Below, one piece after another: positions 52,429 through 60,451 of a stretch of 64,000 nucleotides of DNA. The notes under the pieces were generated by a model. The model did no database searches. It was given only the letters and a program-made list of their open reading frames with translations, and was not told the origin of the DNA. Source of the stretch: Caulobacter sp. UNC358MFTsu5.1. GTDB lineage: Bacteria; Pseudomonadota; Alphaproteobacteria; Caulobacterales; Caulobacteraceae. A program made the position numbers and the translations under genes. Location: NCBI RefSeq assembly GCF_000712075.1, contig NZ_JONW01000008.1, forward strand, positions 62,001 through 126,000. Reading direction: 5' to 3'. Position 1 is the stretch's first letter. Every line of letters begins with the position of its first letter.

Positions 52429-52561
52429 TGTCCGACATCCCCAGTCCCGCCCGCTCCGCGCAGGTGATCACCGCTCAGGAACGGTGGGGCGCGCAACGGG
52501 GTTCCATGGCAGAGCTAACAGCCGCCCACCGGATGCGTCACGCTTCAATTTGGGGGGAAAT

Positions 52562-52636
52562 TGGAGCGGGCGAAGAGATTCGAACTCTCGACCCCAACCT
52601 TGGCAAGGTTGTGCTCTACCACTGAGCTACGCCCGC
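52562..52636 (-). tRNA. tRNA-Gly (GCC), copy 1
   Basis: A 75-base gene including encoded CCA: acceptor GCGGGCG/CGCCCGC, D-arm GCTC...GAGC, anticodon stem CAACC/GGTTG with loop TTGCCAA (anticodon GCC) and T-arm GAGAG/CTCTT around TTCGAAT. The discriminator base is T. Confidence 0.96.
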
Positions 52637-52682
52637 ATCCGGGATATTTCGGGTCTCGTTCCACCGCCGGAGGACCGGAGAA

Positions 52683-52757
52683 TGGAGCGGGCGAAGAGAT
52701 TCGAACTCTCGACCCCAACCTTGGCAAGGTTGTGCTCTACCACTGAGCTACGCCCGC
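52683..52757 (-). tRNA. tRNA-Gly (GCC), copy 2
   Basis: Identical in sequence to the copy at 52562 and on the same strand, 46 bases away, so a recent tandem duplication. The two are probably processed from one transcript. Confidence 0.96.
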
Positions 52758-52960
52758 ATCGGCGGGGGCTGAAACAGCGCCCCGCGACGAGGAGGCGGCT
52801 TATGGCAGAGCGCCTTGCGGTTGGCAAGCGGTCTGAAGCGGGTTCGAACGCGTCATTGTGGACAACGCGTCGCACCTCCCCCCTCGGGGGAGGATCCGCC
52901 CTTGCGCAAACCTCGGTTTCATACACTCATTCGCCCCTTCGTTTCGGGGACTTGAGCGTC

Positions 52961-53821
52961 TTGCGTCTGTTCGTGTTCGGATTGGGTTATGTCGGCCAGG
53001 CCTTCGCCGAGGCGCTGATCGGGCGCGGCTGGAGCGTGGCGGCGACAGCGCGGGACGCCGTGCGCGCGGCTGAGCTGAGCGCGCTGGGGATCGAGCCCGT
53101 CGACGCCGAGGACCGCGCCGCCATGACCGCGGCCCTGACCGGCGTCAACGCCGTGCTGGTCACCGCCCCGCCCACCGCCGACGGCTGTCCGGGCCTGGAG
53201 GCGACGATCCCCGCCCTGGCGGCGGCGCAGGCCTTCCCCGACTGGATCGGCTATCTGTCGACCACAGGCGTCTACGGCGACTTCGAGGGCCGCTGGGTGT
53301 TCGAGAGCAGTCCCCTGAAGGCCCAGTCGGTCGAGGGCGCGCGCCGCGTCGGGGCCGAGCGCGACTGGCGCCAGGTGGGGCGCGGCATGGGCCTGACCGT
53401 GACCACCTTCCGCCTGCCCGGCATCTACGGCCCCGGCCGCAGCGCCCTGGACCGCCTGCGGGCCGGCGAGGGCCGCCGCATCGTCAAGCCGGGCCAGGTG
53501 TTCAGCCGCATCCACCTGGACGACATCGTCTCGGGCCTGCTGGCCTCGCTGGACCGCCCCCGGGCCGGCGGCGTCTACAACCTGGTCGACGACGAGCCGG
53601 CCCCGCCGCAGGACGTGATGGAGCACGCCGCCAGCCTGCTGGGCGCGCCCGTGCCGCCCGATCTGCCGTTCAACGAGCTGGGCCTGTCGCCCGCCACCCG
53701 CCGCTTCTACGCCGAGAACAAGCGCGTCTCGAACGCCCTGGCCAAGGCCGAGCTGGGCTGGCGGCCGAGATACCCGACCTATCGCGAGGGCCTGGCGGCG
53801 ATCCTGGCGGCGGGCGGCTGA
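52961..53821 (+). CDS. NAD-dependent epimerase/dehydratase (extended SDR)
   Basis: A 286-residue Rossmann-fold protein. The dinucleotide motif is at the very start (LRLFVFGLGYVGQAFAEAL), followed by the strand LSTTGVYGDFEGRW with a YLSTTGVYG catalytic region, and PGIYGPGRSALDRLRAG typical of epimerases such as YeeZ. The exact start is uncertain: I use the TTG at 52961; a TTG at 52952 sits too close to the GGGGA site. The substrate is not known. Confidence 0.8.
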   Translation: MRLFVFGLGYVGQAFAEALIGRGWSVAATARDAVRAAELSALGIEPVDAEDRAAMTAALTGVNAVLVTAPPTADGCPGLEATIPALAAAQAFPDWIGYLSTTGVYGDFEGRWVFESSPLKAQSVEGARRVGAERDWRQVGRGMGLTVTTFRLPGIYGPGRSALDRLRAGEGRRIVKPGQVFSRIHLDDIVSGLLASLDRPRAGGVYNLVDDEPAPPQDVMEHAASLLGAPVPPDLPFNELGLSPATRRFYAENKRVSNALAKAELGWRPRYPTYREGLAAILAAGG

Positions 53822-53827
53822 GCCAGC

Positions 53828-54184
53828 CTATTTCCCGGCGGCCTGGAAGTGCTGCCCCATGGTCGTCAGGTCGTTCCCGCGGGTCGTCAGCATGCCGCCG
53901 CAGGTCGCGCCCAGGCTCGGGAAATCGGCCGGCTTGATCTGCAGGTCCGGCGCGACGAGGCGCTTTTCGAGGTCAAGCTTCGGCTCGCGCCCGTCGATCC
54001 GACCCAGGAAGTAGAGCGCGGCCATCGTGCCCACCGAGGCTTTGCTCGGGTCGGAATTGCCGGCCATGCCCATCGCGAACACCAGGCACTTCAGGTCGGT
54101 CGTGGTCTCGGGCGCTTCGGCCCGAGCCGGCGCGGCGGCCGTCAGCGCCAGGGCCAAGGCGGCGCAGGTCGCGCGTTTCATCAT
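53828..54184 (-). CDS. Small exported protein of unknown function
   Basis: A 118-residue protein with a signal peptide (MMKRATCAALALALTAAAPARA) and a helical mature part with two Cys (LKCLVFAMGM and ATCGGML). GGGGGA lies nine bases before the ATG. No family recognised. Confidence 0.65.
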   Translation of the reverse strand: MMKRATCAALALALTAAAPARAEAPETTTDLKCLVFAMGMAGNSDPSKASVGTMAALYFLGRIDGREPKLDLEKRLVAPDLQIKPADFPSLGATCGGMLTTRGNDLTTMGQHFQAAGK

Positions 54185-54255
54185 TCGAAAATCCCCCGAG
54201 GAGCCACACGCTCCGGCTGCAGTGTGCGACGAACGCAGCCCGGCGATCAAGCGCC

Positions 54256-55128
54256 CTACTCCTCCTCCGGCCCCATGTCCGCCGCCGCCCAGGCGGTGGC
54301 CGGCGCCTGACCCGCCGCGCGGGCGCGGGCGGCGCGGGCCAGGCGGCGGGCGACGGGGTCGTCGTCGACCGGCTCGGCCAGGATGCGCGCCTCGGCCACG
54401 GCCGCGACCAGCCGCTCCAGGTCCTGGGGCCGCGACAGCCGGTGGTCGCCGTCCTTGACCAGGGTGAAGACCACGTCGTCGGAGCTCAGGCCGTTGGCCA
54501 GTTCCAGGGCGTGGGTCCAGGGCACGTCGGGATCGGCCCCGCCCTGCAGCACCCGCACGGGAACGTCGATCGGCACGGGCCCCGGCAGGATCGACCACCG
54601 CGCCCCGTCCTCCAGCAGCGCGCGGGTGATCGCATAGCCGCCGTCGTCGTATTCGGAGGGACGGATCCAGCGGCCGTCGCGGGCGATGGCCGCCTTGGCC
54701 TCGGCCGACAGCTCCGGCTCCATCAGCTTCTCGGTGAAGTCGGGCGCGGGGGCGATCAGCACCAGGGCCTTGACCCGGTCGGGCCGGGCGATCGCCGCCA
54801 GGCAGGCCAGCCAGCCGCCCATGGACGAACCCACCAGCACCAGCGGCCCCTCGGTCAGGTCGTCGATCACCGCCAGGGCGTCCTCTCGCCAGCGGCTGAT
54901 GGTCCCGTCCTCGAAGGCGCCGTCGGACTCGCCGTGCCCGAAGTAGTCGAACCGCAGATAGGCCCCGCCGGTCGCCTTGGCCTGGTCGGCCAGGACCTGG
55001 GCCTTGGTCCCCGTCATGTCGGAGTGGAATCCGCCCAGCCACACAACCGTGGGATGGACACCGTGGACGACGCGGTACGCCAACCGCAGATTGTCGTTGC
55101 GAACGAGGTGCTGAAGGGAATCGGTCAT
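54256..55128 (-). CDS. Alpha/beta hydrolase
   Basis: A 290-residue serine hydrolase. The nucleophile elbow is GSSMGG (Ser, about residue 99), with an oxyanion region VVWLGGFHSDMTGTKAQ and a late HRLSRP His and DPDVPW Asp. The motif pattern is close to ABHD10-like and palmitoyl-thioesterase-type hydrolases. Cytosolic. A Pro/Ala/Arg tail follows the domain. It is divergent from the glycosyltransferase operon, 57 bases away. Confidence 0.87.
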   Translation of the reverse strand: MTDSLQHLVRNDNLRLAYRVVHGVHPTVVWLGGFHSDMTGTKAQVLADQAKATGGAYLRFDYFGHGESDGAFEDGTISRWREDALAVIDDLTEGPLVLVGSSMGGWLACLAAIARPDRVKALVLIAPAPDFTEKLMEPELSAEAKAAIARDGRWIRPSEYDDGGYAITRALLEDGARWSILPGPVPIDVPVRVLQGGADPDVPWTHALELANGLSSDDVVFTLVKDGDHRLSRPQDLERLVAAVAEARILAEPVDDDPVARRLARAARARAAGQAPATAWAAADMGPEEE

Positions 55129-55184
55129 GGCGCGGCCTTGTTCATTTCGATAACTACGACCCCCTAACCCGGTTAGAGCAACGC

Positions 55185-56351
55185 GTGTCCATCCTCCCCG
55201 ACGATTTCACTCTTCTGCAGGTGACTCCGGAACTGGAAACCGGCGGCGCCGAGCAGACGACGATCGACGTGGCCCACGGCGTCATCGCCCAGGGCGGCAA
55301 GGCCCTGGTCGCCACCAAGGGCGGCCGCATGGCCGCACGGCTCGAGGCCGACGGCGGTCGCCTGGCCCAGATGCCGGCCCAGTCGAAGAACCCGCTGATC
55401 ATGCTGGGCAACGCCGCGCGGATGATCGACCTGATCCGCCGCGAGAAGGTCAGCCTGGTCCACGCCCGCTCGCGCGCCCCGGCCTTCAGCGCCCTGTGGG
55501 CGGCGCACGCCACCAAGGTCCCGTTCGTGGCCACCTATCACGGGGTCTACAACGCCAAGTCCAGCCTCAAGCGCTGGTACAACGCGGTGATGACCAAGGG
55601 CGACCTGGTGATCGCCAATTCCGAATACACCCGCGCCCACGTCATCGCCGAGCACGGCATCTCGCCCGACCGCGTGGTGGCCATCCCGCGCGGCGTGGAC
55701 CTGACCCGCTTCGAGCCCGGCCTGGTCTCGGCCGAGCGGGTGAAGGCCCTGCGGGACGCCTGGGGCGTGTCGCCCGAGGACCGCCGCCTGAAGGTGCTGC
55801 TGGCCGGCCGCCTGACCCGGTGGAAGGGCCAGGCCCTGGTCATCGAGGCGGTGGCCCGGCTGAAGGCGGTGTCCGACACCCGCGTGCTGCTGCTGCTGGT
55901 CGGCGACGACCAGGGCCGCAAGGCCTATCGCGCCGAGCTGGAGCACATGATCGCCCAGGCGGGGCTGCAGGACAGCGTCAGGCTGGTGGGCCACTGCGAC
56001 GACATGCCGGCCGCCTATCTGGTCGCCGACCTGGCCATCGCCCCCTCGTTGGAGCCCGAAGCCTTCGGCCGCACGGCGGTCGAGCCGCAGGTGATGGGCA
56101 AGCCCGTTCTGGCCTCCGATCACGGCGCGGCGCGCGAGACCGTGGTCGACGGCGAGACCGGCTGGCTGGTCGCGCCGGGCGACGTCGAGGCCTGGGCCGC
56201 CGCCCTCTCGAACGCCTGCGAGGCGGGGGCGGCGCGCCGCCAGGCCATGGGCATGGCCGCCCGGGCGCGCGCCCGGAAATTGTATTCTGTTGACGCGATG
56301 GTCGAAGCAACGCTCAAGGTCTACGCACGCGTTCTGGAGACGAAAAGTTGA
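55185..56351 (+). CDS. Glycosyltransferase family 4
   Basis: A 388-residue GT-B enzyme that transfers a sugar from a nucleotide donor, probably to a cell-surface glycan. The N-terminal acceptor domain has TPELETGGAEQTTIDVAHGV; the C-terminal donor domain has AGRLTRWKGQALVIEAV and EPEAFGRTAVEPQVMGKPVLASDHGAARETV with the ExFGRTxxE motif. The GTG start is accepted because it begins the conserved fold. The stop overlaps the next gene (TTGA), so the two are coupled. Confidence 0.88.
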   Translation: MSILPDDFTLLQVTPELETGGAEQTTIDVAHGVIAQGGKALVATKGGRMAARLEADGGRLAQMPAQSKNPLIMLGNAARMIDLIRREKVSLVHARSRAPAFSALWAAHATKVPFVATYHGVYNAKSSLKRWYNAVMTKGDLVIANSEYTRAHVIAEHGISPDRVVAIPRGVDLTRFEPGLVSAERVKALRDAWGVSPEDRRLKVLLAGRLTRWKGQALVIEAVARLKAVSDTRVLLLLVGDDQGRKAYRAELEHMIAQAGLQDSVRLVGHCDDMPAAYLVADLAIAPSLEPEAFGRTAVEPQVMGKPVLASDHGAARETVVDGETGWLVAPGDVEAWAAALSNACEAGAARRQAMGMAARARARKLYSVDAMVEATLKVYARVLETKS

Positions 56352-57319
56352 GCAAGGAAATCAAGAAGGTCCTGGTCATCAAGCTGGGCGCCCTCGGCGA
56401 TTTCGTACTGGCCTTGGCGGCGATGAAGAAGATCCGCGAGGCCCACCCGCGCGCCAAGATCACCCTGCTGACGACGCCGCCCTTCGAGGCCCTGGCCAAG
56501 CTGTCGCCTTACTTCAACAGCGTCGAGACCGACGGGCGTCCCAGCGACTTCGGCGACCTGACCGCCCTGCTCGGCCGGCTGCGCAAGGCCCGCTACGACC
56601 GCGTCTACGACCTGCAGACCAACAGCCGCACCAACTGGTACTTCCAGGCCCTGCGGCCTTTCCCGCCGCAATGGTCGGGGATCGCCGCCGGCTGCTCGCT
56701 GCCCCAGCGCGGCAAGGCCCGCTACCACATGCACACGCTGGAGCGGCAGGCCGACCAGCTGAAGCAGGCCGGCATCTGGCCCGACGCCCCGACCGAGCCC
56801 GGCGGCGCGCCGGCCCCGGACCTGTCGTGGATCCTGCGCCGCATCAAGGAGCCGCGCCCGGTGGCCGGCGCCGCCGCCCCGCGCCCCTACGTCCTGCTGG
56901 TTCCGGGCGGCTCGGCCCATCGGCCCGAGAAGCGCTGGCCGGTCGAGAGCTACGCCCAGCTGGCGGCCCTGCTGAAGGCGCGCGGGCTGGACATCGTGAT
57001 CATCGGCGGCCCGCAGGAAAGCGCCATGGCCCGCCAGATCCAGAAGGCCGTGGGCCAGGCCCGCGACCTGACCGGCCGCACCGACTTCGCCCAGCTGGCC
57101 GTGCTGGGCGCCAAGGCGGCCCTGGCCGTCGGCAACGACACCGGCCCGACCCACCTGCTGGCCGCCGCCGGCGCGCCGACCATCGCCCTCTTCTCCGACG
57201 CCTCGGACCCCGAGCTGTGCGGCCCGCGCGGCCACGTGGCGGTGATCCGCTCGCCGGACCTGAAGGCCCTGCCCGTCAGCACGGTGGCCAGCGCGGCGAT
57301 CGCCCTGCTGCCGCAGTAG
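56348..57319 (+). CDS. Glycosyltransferase family 9 (heptosyltransferase-like)
   Basis: A 323-residue GT-B enzyme of the ADP-heptose type. It starts VLVIKLGALGDFVLALAAMKKIREAHP, has VLLVPGGSAHRPEKRWPVESYAQLAALL and ends the active region with VGNDTGPTHLLAAAGAPTIALF, the DTGPxH motif of the family. It probably adds a sugar to the lipopolysaccharide core. The TTG start overlaps the upstream stop. Confidence 0.9.
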   Translation: MSKEIKKVLVIKLGALGDFVLALAAMKKIREAHPRAKITLLTTPPFEALAKLSPYFNSVETDGRPSDFGDLTALLGRLRKARYDRVYDLQTNSRTNWYFQALRPFPPQWSGIAAGCSLPQRGKARYHMHTLERQADQLKQAGIWPDAPTEPGGAPAPDLSWILRRIKEPRPVAGAAAPRPYVLLVPGGSAHRPEKRWPVESYAQLAALLKARGLDIVIIGGPQESAMARQIQKAVGQARDLTGRTDFAQLAVLGAKAALAVGNDTGPTHLLAAAGAPTIALFSDASDPELCGPRGHVAVIRSPDLKALPVSTVASAAIALLPQ

Positions 57320-57335
57320 CCTTTCGCGTCCGCGT

Positions 57336-57905
57336 CTAGTGCGTCGCCTCGTGCGCCAGGCGGTCCAGCGCCAGCGCCTGTTCGTCGGTCACATCGCCGT
57401 GCGTCGGCCCGCCGACCCTGGCCGAGGTGTCGGTGGCGAAACTGTCGGCCGAGGCGGGCGCGTTCGGCGTCCGTCCGGACTTGAGCCATGAGATGTAGAG
57501 AAGGCGCGACGCGGACTCGTCGGCCAGGTTGAAGACCCGGAGGCCTCCGCCGGCGGCTCCGGCGGCCGGCGTCTCCACGGCGTTGGTGGTGCGGCCCCTC
57601 TTCAGCAGGTCCTGGTAGAGCGCCTGGGCCTGGTCGATGCGGCCCGTGCGCTGATAGCCGGTCGCCAGGTTGAACCGGTTGAGCGGCGTGTCGTTCTTGA
57701 CCAGCCTCGCCTTGAGGACATTGGTCCCCGCCCAGTTGTCGCCCTTGGCCATCAAGCTCACGGCCTCAATCGCGGACACTTCGCCGAGGCTCTTCACCTC
57801 GACGGCGGCCTGGGTCGCCGGGGCGACGGCCGCCTGTTGCGCATAGGCCGCCGTACCGCCAAGGCCTACACATGCAGACACAATAATAGCGTGAAGTTTT
57901 CGCAC
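57336..57905 (-). CDS. Small exported TPR-like protein (intact paralogue)
   Basis: A 189-residue protein with a signal peptide (KLHAIIVSACVGLGGTAAYA) and one or two TPR-like helical pairs (SLMAKGDNWAGTNVLKARLVKNDTPLNRFNLATGYQRTGRIDQAQALYQDLLKRG). The GTG at 57905 has GGAG upstream and matches the start of its frameshifted neighbour. The conserved core LNRFNLATGYQRTGR is shared by both copies. Function unknown. Confidence 0.7.
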   Translation of the reverse strand: MRKLHAIIVSACVGLGGTAAYAQQAAVAPATQAAVEVKSLGEVSAIEAVSLMAKGDNWAGTNVLKARLVKNDTPLNRFNLATGYQRTGRIDQAQALYQDLLKRGRTTNAVETPAAGAAGGGLRVFNLADESASRLLYISWLKSGRTPNAPASADSFATDTSARVGGPTHGDVTDEQALALDRLAHEATH

Positions 57906-58178
57906 GTCCGCTCTCCCCAAAATTCCAAGTCCACAGGCTTCCGACGCGTGGATACTTGGCGAGGCTGGAGGAGCGCGCGAGGCGCTGAATAGTTTCACAT
58001 TCTATTAATCATGACCAAGGGAACCCCTCGGCGGCCGCCCTCAGGTTGAAACGCGGTGTGTTCGAAGTTGTATTTCTCGCCTTTCGAACACCGATATGTG
58101 CAAGCGATCGCAAGTATTCGTCGGGGTCGTCGACACCTTGGCGGCGCGGCGTCCCCGGTCGCGCCGCCATAGGTCCGG

Positions 58179-58741
58179 CTACTCGGTGGCGCCCTGCCCC
58201 GCCTGGCTGTCCAGCGCCATGGCCTTCTCGTCGGACACGTCGCCATAGGTGGGCCCGCCGATCGTGACCGACGCCTCGGCGCCGAAGGCCTCGGCCGAGG
58301 GCGCCCAGGGCCCGACCGCGCCGCCATCGCCCGGCGGCCGTTCTCGGACTTCAGCCAGTCGAAATAGAGCAGCCGCGAGGCGGCCTCCTCGGCCAGGTTG
58401 AAGACCCGCACGTCCGGCGCGTCCTTCGACGGCGTCGCCACGACGTTGGTGTTGCGCCCCTCGACCAGCAGGTCGCGATAGATGCTTTCGGCCTGCTTGA
58501 GGCGGCCGGTGCGCTGATAGCCGGTGGCCAGGTTGAAGCGGTTCAAGGGCGAGTTGTCCTTGGCCACCAGCCGCTTGAAGACGTTGGTGCCCAGCCAGTT
58601 GTTGCCCTTGGCCATCAGGGACAGAGCCTGGTCGCCGACGCTGGGCTCGGCGTGTCGCCCGCGGCCGGACTGCCCCGCATAGGCGGTGGCCGCGCCCAGG
58701 ACCAGGCAAGCGGACGCAATGAGGATATGGATCTTTCGCAC
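58179..58741 (-). pseudogene. Frameshifted paralogue of the small exported TPR-like protein
   Basis: From the GTG at 58741 the frame reads a close paralogue of the 57905 gene (RKIHILIASACLVLG, SLMAKGNNWLGTNVFK, LNRFNLATGYQRTGRLKQAESIYRDLL) up to about DWLKSENGRR. The matching C-terminus (ASVTIGGPTYGDVSDEKAMALDSQ) continues in another frame to 58179. A one-base deletion around 58320-58350 in a G/C-rich run explains the shift. It is either a true pseudogene or a sequencing error; intact it would be about 187 residues. Confidence 0.72.
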
Positions 58742-58894
58742 GTTCGTAGCCCCCAAAGGATCAAGCCCGCAGGTTTCCGACGTGCGGCGCTCGATCAGAC
58801 CAAGGTCGCGCCCAAACTCGGCGATTAAAGCCTAAGCTTTACACCAAGTTAACCAAGCTTAACAGGGAGCTTCACCGCAGGGGGCGCCCGCGCC

Positions 58895-59506
58895 TCAATA
58901 GCCTTCGTAGCGACCAGGTTTGTGGTTCGCGATGATCACGATGCTCAAGGCGACGGCGGAAAGGATCGACAGCAACAGCTTGTCCCAGTTCAGCACCGCG
59001 AAGGCGCAGGCCAGGATCAGGCAGTCCGACGCCATCTGCACCTTGCCGGCACTGATCCCGCGCTTCTCGTAGAGCCACAGGGCCAGGGCCCCGATGCCGC
59101 CGACGCTGGACTTGTGGCGGGCCAGGGCCAGGATGCCCATGCCGATGATCGTGCCGCCGAAGACCGCGGCGAACAGGGGATCGACCTCGGTCACGCGCAG
59201 CCACCGGGGCAGCCCCAGGGCCAGGCCCGCCAGCAGCAGGTTGGTGACCAGGGTCTTGACCGTGAACGTCCAGCCCATGGTGCGCTGGGCCAGGACGTAG
59301 AACGGGATGTTGATCAGCAGGAACAGCACCCCGACCGGCCAATGGGTGACGTAGGAGACGATCAGGGCGATGCCCGCCACCCCGCCCGTCGACAGGCCGG
59401 CCGCCTTCAGCAGGGTCAGGCCCACGGCGATGAAACTGGAGCCGATCAGCAGGGCGTGGACGTCCTCGATCGGGGTGTGGCGGGCGGCGGAAGTGGGCGT
59501 GCTCAT
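58895..59506 (-). CDS. YitT family membrane protein
   Basis: A 203-residue protein with five to six helices and the YitT signature GLTLLKAAGLSTGGVAGIALIVSYVTHWPVGVLFLLINIPFYVLA. The C-terminal part is shorter than in Gram-positive members that carry a DUF2179 domain. The start at 59506 fits the family, but the frame is open to 59620 and an ATG there is possible. Function unknown, perhaps transport. Confidence 0.82.
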   Translation of the reverse strand: MSTPTSAARHTPIEDVHALLIGSSFIAVGLTLLKAAGLSTGGVAGIALIVSYVTHWPVGVLFLLINIPFYVLAQRTMGWTFTVKTLVTNLLLAGLALGLPRWLRVTEVDPLFAAVFGGTIIGMGILALARHKSSVGGIGALALWLYEKRGISAGKVQMASDCLILACAFAVLNWDKLLLSILSAVALSIVIIANHKPGRYEGY

Positions 59507-59750
59507 GAAGGCGTGGAACGGATCAGGATTGGGGATGGAGGCCGACCCGACCCCGGCGTTCCGCTCCCCCGGTCCCTTTTGAAGCGCCCGGCCCGTTAAA
59601 AGGCGGGTTCCGTCGCGCATGCGCCTTGATAGCGCGGGACTCCTTCGTCATATATCACTTGCGAACGCGGCGTCCCCCGGACTCCGCGCGAACCTGTTCA
59701 ACGATACCGTTTTATTGCACAGCGCCCTTTAACAACACCGGAGCCGCCCT

Positions 59751-60284
59751 ATTCGCCGTCCTATGCAAACGCCGCCCGTCAAGGATGGTCCGCGTATCAA
59801 CGAAGACATCCGGGTCCCCCGCGTCCTGCTGATCGACCAGAACGGCGAGAAGCAAGGCGAGATGCCGATTTCCGCCGCCCTGGAAGCGGCTGAGGAAGCT
59901 GGCCTGGACCTGGTCGAGATCGTTCCCAACGCGAACCCTCCCGTCTGCAAGATCCTGGACTACGGCAAGTTCAAGTTCCAGGAGCAGAAGAAGAAGAACG
60001 AGGCTCGCAAGCGGCAGAAGATCGTCGAGCTCAAGGAAATCAAGCTGCGCCCCAACATCGACATTCACGACTACGACGTGAAGGCCAAGTCGATGCACCG
60101 GTTCTTCGAGGAAGGCGACAAGGTCAAGGTGACCCTGCGCTTCCGCGGCCGTGAAATGGCGCACCCGGAACTGGGCATGAAGCTGCTGCTCAAGGTCAAG
60201 GCCGACTTCGACGAGGTCGCCAAGGTCGAATACGAGCCGCGCATGGAAGGCCGCCAGATGATCATGATCCTGGCGCCGCGCTAA
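59751..60284 (+). CDS. infC: Translation initiation factor IF-3, AUU start
   Basis: A 177-residue factor that binds the 30S subunit and checks initiator tRNA and start codon. The N-domain ([16 protein letters not shown]), the Lys-rich linker ([17 protein letters not shown]) and the C-domain ([40 protein letters not shown]) are complete. I start it at the ATT at 59751, which has GGAG seven bases upstream and gives M-R-R-P, the common alphaproteobacterial N-terminus; the ATG at 59763 has no site. An AUU start is the classic basis of IF-3 autoregulation. Confidence 0.95.
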   Translation: MRRPMQTPPVKDGPRINEDIRVPRVLLIDQNGEKQGEMPISAALEAAEEAGLDLVEIVPNANPPVCKILDYGKFKFQEQKKKNEARKRQKIVELKEIKLRPNIDIHDYDVKAKSMHRFFEEGDKVKVTLRFRGREMAHPELGMKLLLKVKADFDEVAKVEYEPRMEGRQMIMILAPR

Positions 60285-60313
60285 GCGCCGGCTTCCAACC
60301 GAGCTCGAGAAAA

Positions 60314-60347
60314 CGCCCCGGCCCGCAAGGCCGGGGCGCTTTTCTTT
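60314..60347 (+). terminator. Rho-independent terminator after infC
   Basis: CGCCCCGGCC and GGCCGGGGCG form a perfect 10-bp stem around a CGCAA loop, followed by CTTTTCTTT. Confidence 0.92.
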
Positions 60348-60451
60348 GCCCCGATCCCTTGCCTTGCCCGCCCGCGCAACCGGACGGCGAAAACAAGCTC
60401 GACAATAATATTCGGCTTTTCTAGCTTGGCCTCAGTTTGGGGGGACTAAGC

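Noticed and set aside
52545..52926. Short reading frames across the tRNA genes (ERAKRFELSTPTLARLCSTTEL-type translations)
   Set aside because: They are antisense translations of the two tRNA-Gly genes, a well-known source of false proteins.
58830..58865. TTAA-N6-TTAA upstream of the frameshifted paralogue
   Set aside because: The spacing is six instead of seven bases, so it does not fit a CtrA box.
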